Shown here: positions 6,081 through 12,975 of the stretch, piece by piece
How positions within the stretch are numbered: position 1 is the stretch's first letter
Layout of the letters: each line of letters opens with the position of its first letter
Source of the DNA: an uncultured Bacilli bacterium
GTDB lineage: Bacteria > Bacillota_I > Bacilli_A > RF39 > UBA660
Assembly: GCA_947598455.1 (NCBI GenBank)
Contig: CANQFI010000025.1
Span: 1 to 16,751 of the forward strand
DNA length: 16,751 bases
Direction: 5' to 3'
Notes under the pieces: generated by a model
Databases searched by the model: none
What the model saw: the letters and a program-made list of their open reading frames with translations, nothing else
What the model was told of the DNA's origin: nothing
Position numbers and translations under genes: made by a program

Positions 6081-7889
6081 AAAGAATTGTTCATACCATA
6101 CTAAGAAAGTATATACATTCCATACTTTTTTATAACAATCTTTCTTTCCACTCTTATGAGCTTCTAATAATTTATTTATTCTTTTTACATCAAAGAATTT
6201 AGATGCCGTTTCTGAGTTAAATTTTTCTTTTATTTCTTGATATAAATCATCTTCTCTTATCCATTCTCTAAGTGGTACTGGAAAACCTAATTTTTTCTTT
6301 TTATATGATTCATTAGGTATAACCTTTTTAGCAGCCATTCTTAAAGCTGGTTTAGTAGTTTCCTTATTTACTTTAGCATAAATTGGTAACTTACTAGCTA
6401 CTTTAAATACTTCTTTATCTAGAAATGGTGTCCTTGCTTCTAAACCAAACATCATTGTATTACGATCTACAGCATGTAAGAAATCTCTAACTAACCAAAA
6501 ATAAAAATCTATTACTTGTCTTTTAACTATATTAGAATTATCTTTATATTCTTCATAAAAAGGCGCTACTATATCTTTAGTATGTAATTGGTTTTTATTT
6601 TTACATATTTTCATAGCTTCTTCATCTCTAAATACTCTACCTAATCCAATATTATAATTTTCTAATCTTTGACCTCTTCGCCATACAAAGTTAAATCCTC
6701 TTACTTCTGGCAGTATTCCTGCTATCATTGATAAACCATGTCTTACAAAATAAGGAATTTTCATATACCAATCAAAATCTACCTCCTCTTTGTATGTGTT
6801 ATATCCACCAAAGAACTCATCTGCTCCTTCTCCAGATAAAACAACTTTAACATCTTTAGAAGCAATTTCAGCAACAAAGTATAAAGCTATTGCTGAAGGA
6901 TCAGCCAATGGTTCATCCATATGATATTGAATATTAGGAAATGCTTTAACATATTCTTCTTTCGTTATTTTTTTTGATTTATTAGTAATACCTAATTTTT
7001 TAGCTAAATCTTTAGCATAAGATATTTCATCATATTTTGGATTATCGTACCCTACAGTATATGTTTTATCTGGTTTAGCAATTGAAACTAGATATGATGA
7101 ATCTATTCCACTTGATAAAAATGAACCAACTTCTACATCAGCTATTTCATGATATTTAACTGAATCTCTCATCGCCTTATCAATATCTAAAGCTATTTTA
7201 TCTAAATCATCATCAGTTTCATTAAATTTTAATTCAAAAAATTTTTCTACTTCTATTTTATTATCTTTTAAAGTTAATTGATGTCCTGGTTCCAATCGAT
7301 AAACTCCTCTAAAAAATGTTTCTTCCGTAGGTGTAGAGTTAAAACATAAATAAGCTGATAGTATTTCTTCATTAAATTCCTTTTTAAATTCAGGATGATC
7401 TAAGAAAGCCTTTATTTCCGAAGCAAACATAAATGTTTTATCATTTTGATAATAGTAAAAAGGTTTAATTCCCCATCCATCTCTTGCACAAAATAATTCT
7501 TTTTTATTACTATCCCAAATAACAAAGGCAAACATTCCACGTAATTTTTTAGTTAATTCTTTACCCCATTCTTCATAACCATGAACTAATACCTCAGTAT
7601 CAGTAGATGTAACAAATTTATGTTTGCATTTTTTTAATTCTTCCCTTAATTCGACATAATTATATATTTCCCCATTAAAAACAATAACTAGTGATTTATC
7701 TTCATTATATATTGGCTGATCTCCTGTACTTAAATCAATAATAGATAATCTTCTATGTCCTAAAGCACAATTATCATCTAAATAGAAACCCTCTGCATCA
7801 GGTCCACGATGTTTTATACGATCAGTCATTGCTTTTAATATTTTTTTTGTAGGTTTTATATCACTTACATATCCAGCAATACCACACAT
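6069..7889 (-). CDS. asnB: Glutamine-dependent asparagine synthetase (AsnB family)
   Basis: This class II glutamine amidotransferase plus ATP-dependent amide synthetase converts aspartate to asparagine with glutamine as nitrogen donor. The start is the ATG at 7887-7889, because the N-terminal nucleophile Cys2 must follow Met1 (MCGIAGY). The upstream in-frame GTG at 7898 would bury it. RHRGPD-like IKHRGPDAEG is at 25-34, FNGEIYNY at 71-78, the ATP loop LSSGIDSS at 258-265, and SGEGADEFFGGY at 352-363. The 606 residues are typical. AGGAAG at 7902-7907 serves as ribosome site within the end of the upstream gene, whose stop lies five bases before this start. Some AsnB-family members in Bacillota amidate meso-diaminopimelate in peptidoglycan rather than make asparagine. 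The envelope-enzyme partner makes that a real alternative here. Confidence 0.93.
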   Translation of the reverse strand: MCGIAGYVSDIKPTKKILKAMTDRIKHRGPDAEGFYLDDNCALGHRRLSIIDLSTGDQPIYNEDKSLVIVFNGEIYNYVELREELKKCKHKFVTSTDTEVLVHGYEEWGKELTKKLRGMFAFVIWDSNKKELFCARDGWGIKPFYYYQNDKTFMFASEIKAFLDHPEFKKEFNEEILSAYLCFNSTPTEETFFRGVYRLEPGHQLTLKDNKIEVEKFFELKFNETDDDLDKIALDIDKAMRDSVKYHEIADVEVGSFLSSGIDSSYLVSIAKPDKTYTVGYDNPKYDEISYAKDLAKKLGITNKSKKITKEEYVKAFPNIQYHMDEPLADPSAIALYFVAEIASKDVKVVLSGEGADEFFGGYNTYKEEVDFDWYMKIPYFVRHGLSMIAGILPEVRGFNFVWRRGQRLENYNIGLGRVFRDEEAMKICKNKNQLHTKDIVAPFYEEYKDNSNIVKRQVIDFYFWLVRDFLHAVDRNTMMFGLEARTPFLDKEVFKVASKLPIYAKVNKETTKPALRMAAKKVIPNESYKKKKLGFPVPLREWIREDDLYQEIKEKFNSETASKFFDVKRINKLLEAHKSGKKDCYKKVWNVYTFLVWYEQFFEEA

Positions 7890-7894
7890 GGTAA

Positions 7895-9838
7895 TCACTC
7901 ACTTCCTAAGACATATGTATAGTAATTTGTATCAATAATCATCTTACTAACACTAAAGTAATTAGCTACTTTATTATTCATTTTCTTAATATATTCTTGT
8001 TGTGTCAATCCTTCTAATTCTTTCTTAACTATATATTTTTTTGTAATTGAATTATAAGAACCATAATCAGTTGTCCAACTTCTATTTGAGAAAATTGCTA
8101 TTCCTTCACTATCACTAAGTATATCTTTGCCAAGGATTAATCTTGAATCATAATCAACTCCAAATAAGTTTAATAAAGTTGGTAATACATCTATCTGACT
8201 ACCCACTTTATCTACTTGTATTGGTTCCTCCATTTCACTATTCCAAAGAATAAAATTACTTTTATTTACTTCTATTGTATCATCTTTTTTATAGGTTGCA
8301 ACCTCATTCATTTGATCAATCGATAAAGTATAAGGGTAATGATCACCTACTAAAGCAATAACAGTATCTTCTAGTTTACCAGTTTCTTCTAACTTAGTAA
8401 TTAACGTTTCAAGCATTTTATCAAGTTCCATTTGAGCAGCTAAGTAATATTTTACATTATTTGAATATTCTAAATCATTAACAAATTCTTTATAGTGTTG
8501 TGCAATATTATCACCAGCTTCATAAGGAGAATGACCACTTACTGTTACATAATATGTAGCAAAATTTTTATCACTCATCATATAGTCTTCATACGTAGCA
8601 TTAACCATTTCTGAATCAAATGGTAACCAATCACAATTCATTTTGTTTTCTAATCCATTTCCACATCCTGTATAATTAGTAAATCCAAGTGTTGCCATTG
8701 TTTTATCTCTTTTATAATACGTATAAGTCCAATCATGATAACTTTGTATTTGATAGCCTAATCCTCCAAAGACATTACCTAATCCATAAGCAATAGTTGG
8801 TTGTTCTCTTTTCCAAGTTCCAAGAATTTCTTGTGTCGGAATTAATCCTGTTGTAGCTTGAAATTCTCCTCCAGTAGTACTTAAAAATACTGGTGAATAG
8901 AAATTATTAAAGACAAATCCTCCATTAATCATTTTATATAAAGTTGGAGTCCTATCTTTATCAACAGCAACCTCATTAAATCCCTCAGCTAAAATAAAAA
9001 TTAAATTCTTACCTTTAAACATACCTGTATATTCAGTTTTATTACTAGCTTGTTGTTTACTCACATAATTATTAATTGAATTAATAGTACTATCATTAGA
9101 ACTTAAATTAGCAAAATCAATATCTAATTGATTAAAACCATAATCAACATCCTCTTCTGATATTGGTGTAATTTCAAAAGGTATTTCTTCTTCAATTACT
9201 AATTTACTTTCATAACCAAATATTTGTCTTTTTACATCAATTTTTGTATATGTAAGTAAACCAAATTTATCTATTAAAGATAAAGAATCATCTATATTAT
9301 AATAAAGTTCTTTTGTATATTTAGTTTCTTCATTAATAGGTATTAGCAATAAAAAAGTCGATAAGTATGAAACTATTAACATTACAAATAAAGTAATTAT
9401 ACTTTCTTTATGATACCTTGTTGTATCTAATAATTTATTAAAAATAACACCTAATATAAATGGAATAAGTATTAAAACAAATACAAATAAATGAGTACTA
9501 ATCGTATCTTTAATAATACTTGTAAAATCAAGTGCTTGATTAGCTAAACCAATAGTTGAAAAAGAAAATGGTACTGAGAACAAAGTAAAAAATATATACT
9601 GTACTTCAAAATAAAAAGTAATAATAAAAACTAATATTAAAGATAATATTTTATTAAAAACTTTGTTAAAAGATTTAGAAAGTATTGTTAAGAACATTGC
9701 TATAGGTATTGTAAAAATTGCCATATAAATAAAATTATAATCAATAAAGTGTTTAGCAATAACTAGTTTAACTATAAATTCTAAATATAATATTGTTATT
9801 AAAAAGTATACAAAGGGATGTATTTTAAATTTTTTCAT
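7895..9838 (-). CDS. LtaS-like membrane sulfatase-fold phosphotransferase
   Basis: The product has 647 residues. About five membrane segments fill residues 8-168. A linker of roughly 100 residues follows, then an extracellular alkaline-phosphatase/sulfatase-fold domain from about 275 to 575. Residues matching the lipoteichoic acid synthase active site are visible: Glu285 in LAEGFNE, Thr321 or Thr322 in STTGGEF as nucleophile, His368 in YHDW, His436 in SGHSPY, and Asp499-His500 in GDHYPY. Known relatives transfer glycerol phosphate (LtaS) or phosphoethanolamine to envelope polymers. The exact substrate cannot be read from sequence, so I give no symbol. The ribosome site is weak (GAAAGAAG). It is the first gene of a two-gene operon with asnB, separated by five bases. 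The last residues are YVLGSE before TGA. Confidence 0.85.
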   Translation of the reverse strand: MKKFKIHPFVYFLITILYLEFIVKLVIAKHFIDYNFIYMAIFTIPIAMFLTILSKSFNKVFNKILSLILVFIITFYFEVQYIFFTLFSVPFSFSTIGLANQALDFTSIIKDTISTHLFVFVLILIPFILGVIFNKLLDTTRYHKESIITLFVMLIVSYLSTFLLLIPINEETKYTKELYYNIDDSLSLIDKFGLLTYTKIDVKRQIFGYESKLVIEEEIPFEITPISEEDVDYGFNQLDIDFANLSSNDSTINSINNYVSKQQASNKTEYTGMFKGKNLIFILAEGFNEVAVDKDRTPTLYKMINGGFVFNNFYSPVFLSTTGGEFQATTGLIPTQEILGTWKREQPTIAYGLGNVFGGLGYQIQSYHDWTYTYYKRDKTMATLGFTNYTGCGNGLENKMNCDWLPFDSEMVNATYEDYMMSDKNFATYYVTVSGHSPYEAGDNIAQHYKEFVNDLEYSNNVKYYLAAQMELDKMLETLITKLEETGKLEDTVIALVGDHYPYTLSIDQMNEVATYKKDDTIEVNKSNFILWNSEMEEPIQVDKVGSQIDVLPTLLNLFGVDYDSRLILGKDILSDSEGIAIFSNRSWTTDYGSYNSITKKYIVKKELEGLTQQEYIKKMNNKVANYFSVSKMIIDTNYYTYVLGSE

Positions 9839-9870
9839 GCTTACACTTCTTTCATAAACTTACGTTAGTT

Positions 9871-9890
9871 ATTATACCACAAAATGGTAT
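9871..9890 (-). promoter_or_regulatory. Extended -10 promoter with overlapping palindrome, ltaS-like/asnB operon
   Basis: The minus strand reads TGGTATAAT: TATAAT at 9871-9876 with TGG directly upstream, an extended -10. No credible -35 is present at the right distance. ATACCA-N5-TGGTAT (9874-9890) overlaps the -10 and could be a repressor operator, or simply a hairpin. Confidence 0.5.
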
Positions 9891-9913
9891 TTTTTATTTA
9901 TTTAAAACCACAT

Positions 9914-9941
9914 AAAAAAAAGATATTTACGAAAATATCTT
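9914..9941 (-). terminator. Intrinsic terminator, probably the original tex terminator
   Basis: On the minus strand a perfect 9-bp stem, AAGATATTT/AAATATCTT (9933-9941 and 9920-9928), has loop TCGT and is followed by seven Ts. It sits about 500 bases beyond the tex stop, just outside the left end of the ISL3 remnant. It was probably adjacent to tex before the insertion. Confidence 0.85.
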
Positions 9942-9952
9942 GGTTGTATCAC

Positions 9953-9988
9953 AAATAGTGTTGGTGAAAAATCGCTTCACTATTTTTT
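9953..9988 (+). terminator. Terminator-like hairpin at the left end of the ISL3 remnant
   Basis: AAATAGTG (9953-9960) pairs with CACTATTT (9978-9985) across a 17-base loop, followed by further Ts. The 5' arm is part of the terminal repeat. It would insulate the transposase from read-in transcription, as is common at insertion-sequence ends. Confidence 0.5.
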
Positions 9989-10054
9989 ATTTCATCAAAA
10001 AGACATGAGTTTACTACAATGTAATTGCCAAAACACATTGAAAGGATTAAACTT

Positions 10055-10359
10055 ATGTCTGTAAATAATTATATATTAAATTTATTAAATATTGAAGATA
10101 ATAATATCTTTATTAACACAAATAATATTCAAAATAAAAATATTATCTATCATTCAAATAAAAACTTATCAAAAAAATGAAAAAAGCATTAAATTTATAT
10201 AGAAAAAATATTAAATTCATAGAAAACTCATTTAAATATGATATAAATAATGGAGTTATAGAAGAAACAAATAATTTAATTAAAGCATTAAAAAAAATAG
10301 CTTTTGGATATAGAAAATATAATCATTCTATATCTAGAATATTCTTAATAAAAGGATGA
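10055..10359 (+). pseudogene. ISL3-family transposase remnant (5' and 3' pieces, deletion and frameshift)
   Basis: An ATG at 10055 with AAAGGA upstream opens MSVNNYILNLLNIEDNN, like the N-terminus of ISL3 transposases. It stops after 41 codons at TGA 10178-10180. From 10177, in a different frame, runs the family's C-terminal segment: NGVIEETNNLIKALKKIAFG, then YRKYNHSISRIFLIKG to TGA 10357-10359. Intact relatives end with NG-IE-TNN-IK--KR-AFG followed by a F--R-- motif. The zinc-binding N-terminal region and the whole DDE catalytic core are gone. The protein cannot be active. No host gene is interrupted. Confidence 0.8.
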
Positions 10360-10373
10360 CTTTCGTCATCCTT
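10352..10373 (-). terminator. GAAA-loop hairpin at the 3' end of the transposase remnant
   Basis: A perfect 9-bp stem AAGGATGAC/GTCATCCTT spans 10352-10360 and 10365-10373. On the minus strand it has a GAAA tetraloop and is followed by TTATT, so it may now terminate tex transcripts. On the plus strand there is no T run. Confidence 0.6.
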
Positions 10374-10445
10374 AACAAAGCAATTCATTTATCAAATTTA
10401 TTGTTTACCAACACTATTTGACAAAAAACCATCTTTTATAACTTT

Positions 10446-12602
10446 TTAAGAATTTTTAAGTAAAGTTAATTGAACTTTTTGTTTATCTAAATCAATATTG
10501 TCAACATAACAAGTTATTATGTCTCCAACATGTAAAATATCATTAGGATTTTTAACAAATGTTTTACTCATTTTTGATATATGTATTAAACCATCATCAT
10601 GTAAACCAATATCGACAAAAGCTCCAAATGATGCAACATTTCTAACTGTTCCTTGTAATTCCATGCCAACTTTTAAATCTTCAATATGTAAAACATCACT
10701 TTTTAAAATAGGTGCTTCTAGTTTCTCACGTGGATCTAATCCAGGATTTAATAATTCTTTAATTATATCTTGGATTGTATAAATATCCGAATTTAATTCA
10801 TTCGCTAATTTAGATGCATTTTGCTTCTTTAACATTTCTTTAAAGTTATCACTACTAAGGTCTTTTATATCTAAGTTTAATAGCTTAAGTAAGGCATTTG
10901 TAAGATCATAACTCTCTGGATGGATACCCGTTTTATCTAAAGGATTAACTCCATCAGGTATACGCAGAAATCCTATTGATTGTTCATATACTTTATCGCT
11001 CATTCCCTTAATTTTTTTAATTTCTTCACGGGAAGTAATCTTTTTTTCTTCCTTATATTTATATATATTTTCAATAACTGATTTTGTCAAACCTGATACA
11101 TATTTTAAAATACTTTTTGAAGCAGTGTTAATATTGACACCAACACTGTTAACAACTTTCGAAGTAGTAAAATCTAAAGCTTCTCCAAGTTGTTTTTGGT
11201 TTACATCATATTGGTATTCGCCAACACCAATCGATTTTGGATCAATTTTAACAAGTTCAGATAATGGATCTTGTAAACGTCTTCCAATTGAAACCGCACT
11301 TCTCTTTTCAACTGCTAAATCAGGAAATTCTTCAATAGCTAATTTCGAAGCACTGTATATTGAAGCCCCCGCTTCCGAAGTAATAACATACTTACAAGGT
11401 AATTTATATTCGTTAATTAATTCTGCACAAAATTTTTCTGACTCCCTTGAAGCTGTCCCATTACCAATAGATATAATATCTATCTTATATTTTTCAATTA
11501 AATTCTTAACAATTATCTTACTTTGTTCAATATATTTATCTTGATTACTACCATTTATAAAAGGTTTAATAACTGTTGAATCTAAATATTTACCGGAAGG
11601 ATCAACAACTGCTAATTTACAACCATTAACATATCCAGGATCAAACCCTAATACTGTCATCCCTTTAATAGGTCTTGTTAAAAGTAAATGTTCCAAATTA
11701 GTACCAAAAGTTTCAATAGCTATTGTTTCAGCCTTTTCTGTTAACTCAGCTCTTATTTCTCTTTCTATACTAGGTAGGATTAATCTCTTTAGTGAATCTT
11801 TAATACTATTTTTAACTAATTCTACAACAAAAGAATCCTTATTCTTAATTAATTTACCCTCTAAATAAGACACAATTGCCTCATTATCCATATCAATTGA
11901 TACACTTAATACCTTTTCAGCTTCTCCTCTATTCAAAGCTAAAACACGATAATGTTTAATGTATTTAACTCGATCAGTAAATTCATAATACATTTCGTAT
12001 ACCTTATTAGGATCTTCAGCATTCTTCTTTATCTTAGAAGTAATAGTACCATTACTAAAAACATTATATCTAATCCATTTACGATAAGAAGCATTATCAC
12101 TAATCCATTCAGCAATTATATATCCAGCTCCTTCTAAAGCAGTAGCTGTATCTTTAACATTTTCATTAACAAACTTTTTAGCCATATCTTCTAATGAACC
12201 AGTAACTGGAAAAGCCATTATCATCTTGGCTAATGGCTCTAAACCATTCTTTATAGCCTCTGATGCTTTCGTCTTTTTCTTTTCTTTATAAGGACGATAT
12301 AAGTCTTCAACTTCTGTTAACTTACTACACTTCATAATACTTTCTTGTAATTCAGGTGTAAGCAATCCTTTTTCATCTATCAATCTTATAACATCCTGTT
12401 TTCTATTTAAAAGATTCTCTTGATACTTATATTGTTCTTCAATTGCTCTTATTTGATCTTCATTTAAATTACCAGTCTTATCTTTACGATATCTTGCTAT
12501 AAAAGGAATAGTAGCTCCTTCTGCTAACATATTTAGTACTTCTTTTATTTGTTTTTCTTGTAGCCCTAGAGAAGATACTAGGAAACTAATTACCTCTTCC
12601 AT
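10446..12602 (-). CDS. tex: Tex family RNA-binding transcription accessory protein
   Basis: Tex is a conserved cytoplasmic nucleic-acid-binding protein linked to transcription elongation and stress. From the ATG at 12600-12602 it has 718 residues. Its order is an N-terminal helical Tex domain (IPFIARYRKDKTG near 32-44, LYRPYKEKKKTKA near 101-113), a YqgF/RNase H-like domain (GFDPGYVNG near 319-327, GNGTASRESE near 380), and tandem helix-hairpin-helix segments (about 487-550, NTASKSILKYVSGL). A C-terminal S1 domain (about 645-715, GTVRNVASFGAFVDIG) completes it. I prefer this ATG over the in-frame GTG four codons earlier because GGTGAT, matching the 16S tail, lies at the right distance and contains that GTG. 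It is monocistronic, with an unusually long leader. Confidence 0.95.
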   Translation of the reverse strand: MEEVISFLVSSLGLQEKQIKEVLNMLAEGATIPFIARYRKDKTGNLNEDQIRAIEEQYKYQENLLNRKQDVIRLIDEKGLLTPELQESIMKCSKLTEVEDLYRPYKEKKKTKASEAIKNGLEPLAKMIMAFPVTGSLEDMAKKFVNENVKDTATALEGAGYIIAEWISDNASYRKWIRYNVFSNGTITSKIKKNAEDPNKVYEMYYEFTDRVKYIKHYRVLALNRGEAEKVLSVSIDMDNEAIVSYLEGKLIKNKDSFVVELVKNSIKDSLKRLILPSIEREIRAELTEKAETIAIETFGTNLEHLLLTRPIKGMTVLGFDPGYVNGCKLAVVDPSGKYLDSTVIKPFINGSNQDKYIEQSKIIVKNLIEKYKIDIISIGNGTASRESEKFCAELINEYKLPCKYVITSEAGASIYSASKLAIEEFPDLAVEKRSAVSIGRRLQDPLSELVKIDPKSIGVGEYQYDVNQKQLGEALDFTTSKVVNSVGVNINTASKSILKYVSGLTKSVIENIYKYKEEKKITSREEIKKIKGMSDKVYEQSIGFLRIPDGVNPLDKTGIHPESYDLTNALLKLLNLDIKDLSSDNFKEMLKKQNASKLANELNSDIYTIQDIIKELLNPGLDPREKLEAPILKSDVLHIEDLKVGMELQGTVRNVASFGAFVDIGLHDDGLIHISKMSKTFVKNPNDILHVGDIITCYVDNIDLDKQKVQLTLLKNS

Positions 12603-12619
12603 TTTTATCACCAATTTTT

Positions 12620-12625
12620 ATTATA
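12620..12625 (-). promoter_or_regulatory. Possible second, gene-proximal tex promoter (-10 only)
   Basis: A perfect TATAAT lies on the minus strand at 12620-12625, about 17 bases before the tex start, with no good -35. RNA from here would begin just before the GGTGAT ribosome site and would bypass the structured leader. Confidence 0.3.
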
Positions 12626-12658
12626 TCTAACTTTATAACTTATTTCTATAGAACAAAA

Positions 12659-12848
12659 GTAAAATAAATAATTAAAATTATTATATTTTACATAAGGAAC
12701 CTTACAGTTCCTTTTTCTTGTTTCATCGGAGTCTCCTCCTCCACAAGCCTAAATTCCGATGGTCGCCACCGTATATTGTTTTTTTCTTTTTTTAATCTAC
12801 AAAAATATTTTTTTTAGTTACTAACATAAATTATAATTTTTCACCATA
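12659..12848 (-). ncRNA. Structured tex leader or small RNA of unknown class
   Basis: From the predicted start near 12848 the minus-strand RNA has an A/U-rich stretch. A G/C-rich island then follows, unlike its surroundings (about 12724-12771). CATCGGA (minus sense, 12755-12761) pairs with TCCGATG (12724-12730), enclosing a GGAGGAGGAG ribosome site and covering an ATG. CUUGU inside that loop (12743-12747) can pair with ACAAG beyond the stem (12717-12721), forming a pseudoknot. A 7-bp hairpin AAGGAAC/GTTCCTT (12694-12713) follows. Then comes a long imperfect A/U hairpin GTAAAATA...TATTTTAC (12659-12691) with TTTTGTT after it, possibly a weak terminator. It matches no riboswitch class that I can recall. 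Plus-strand reading is less likely because no good promoter faces that way. Confidence 0.4.
12688..12726 (-). CDS. Candidate leader peptide, 12 codons, in the tex leader
   Basis: An ATG at 12724-12726 opens MKQEKGTVRFLM and stops at TAA 12688-12690. GGAGGAGGAG (12733-12742) lies six bases upstream, one of the strongest ribosome sites in the window. The ATG is within the 3' arm of the CATCGGA/TCCGATG stem, so folding would hide it. The following AAGGAAC/GTTCCTT hairpin lies inside the frame, so a translating ribosome would open it. This is the usual layout of a leader peptide, but translation is not demonstrated. Confidence 0.4.
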   Translation of the reverse strand: MKQEKGTVRFLM

Positions 12849-12853
12849 AAACA

Positions 12854-12883
12854 ATTATACGATAGCAAACTAACGTTCGTCAA
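12854..12883 (-). promoter_or_regulatory. tex promoter with SOS-box-like operator
   Basis: The minus strand has TTGACG (12878-12883), an 18-base spacer and TATAAT (12854-12859). Inside the spacer, CGAACGTTAGTTTG (12866-12879) resembles the Bacillota LexA site, whose core is GAAC-N4-GTTC, with one mismatch in the core. The promoter is strong; the operator assignment is tentative. Confidence 0.65.
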
Positions 12884-12925
12884 TGCTTTTTTGATATTTT
12901 TGTGAACTTTTCACTTTCCTATAAG

Positions 12926-12975
12926 ATAAAAAAAGAGAATTACTAAGAATCTTCATTCTTTTTATTCTCTTTTTT
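12926..12975. terminator. Terminator of the GGDEF-yihY operon
   Basis: A two-part hairpin has an outer AGAGAAT/ATTCTCT stem (12934-12940, 12964-12970) and an inner AAGAAT/ATTCTT stem (12945-12950, 12955-12960). T runs follow on the minus strand and also on the plus strand. The stem is made of the last yihY codons and its TAG stop. Confidence 0.85.

Larger units (their letters stand above)
9942..10430. mobile_element. Decayed ISL3-family insertion sequence (489 bp, internally deleted)
   Basis: Terminal inverted repeats share the exact 14-base core CAAATAGTGTTGGT (9952-9965; reverse complement at 10407-10420). Both ends begin GGTT at the outer edge (9942; 10430), with partial matching in between. 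Inside are only the first codons and the last roughly 60 codons of an ISL3-type transposase, so about 350 central codons are missing. ISL3 elements normally make 8-bp target duplications. Here only a 5-bp direct repeat, ATCTT, flanks the ends (9937-9941 and 10431-10435). With ends preserved it could still be moved in trans by an intact relative. Confidence 0.8.

Noticed and set aside
7890..7898. GTG start for asnB three codons upstream
   Set aside because: Class II amidotransferases need Cys directly after the initiator Met; MCGIAGY starts at 7889.
10519..12137. Three plus-strand frames inside tex (10519-10782, 11125-11544, 11952-12137)
   Set aside because: All are antisense to well-conserved Tex domains, with low-complexity Ser/Ile-rich products and no start signals.
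12694..12771. Plus-strand small RNA ending in the AAGGAAC/GTTCCTT hairpin
   Set aside because: TTTTTCTT follows the hairpin on the plus strand, but no convincing plus-strand promoter is present, whereas the minus strand has a promoter, a ribosome site and tex downstream.
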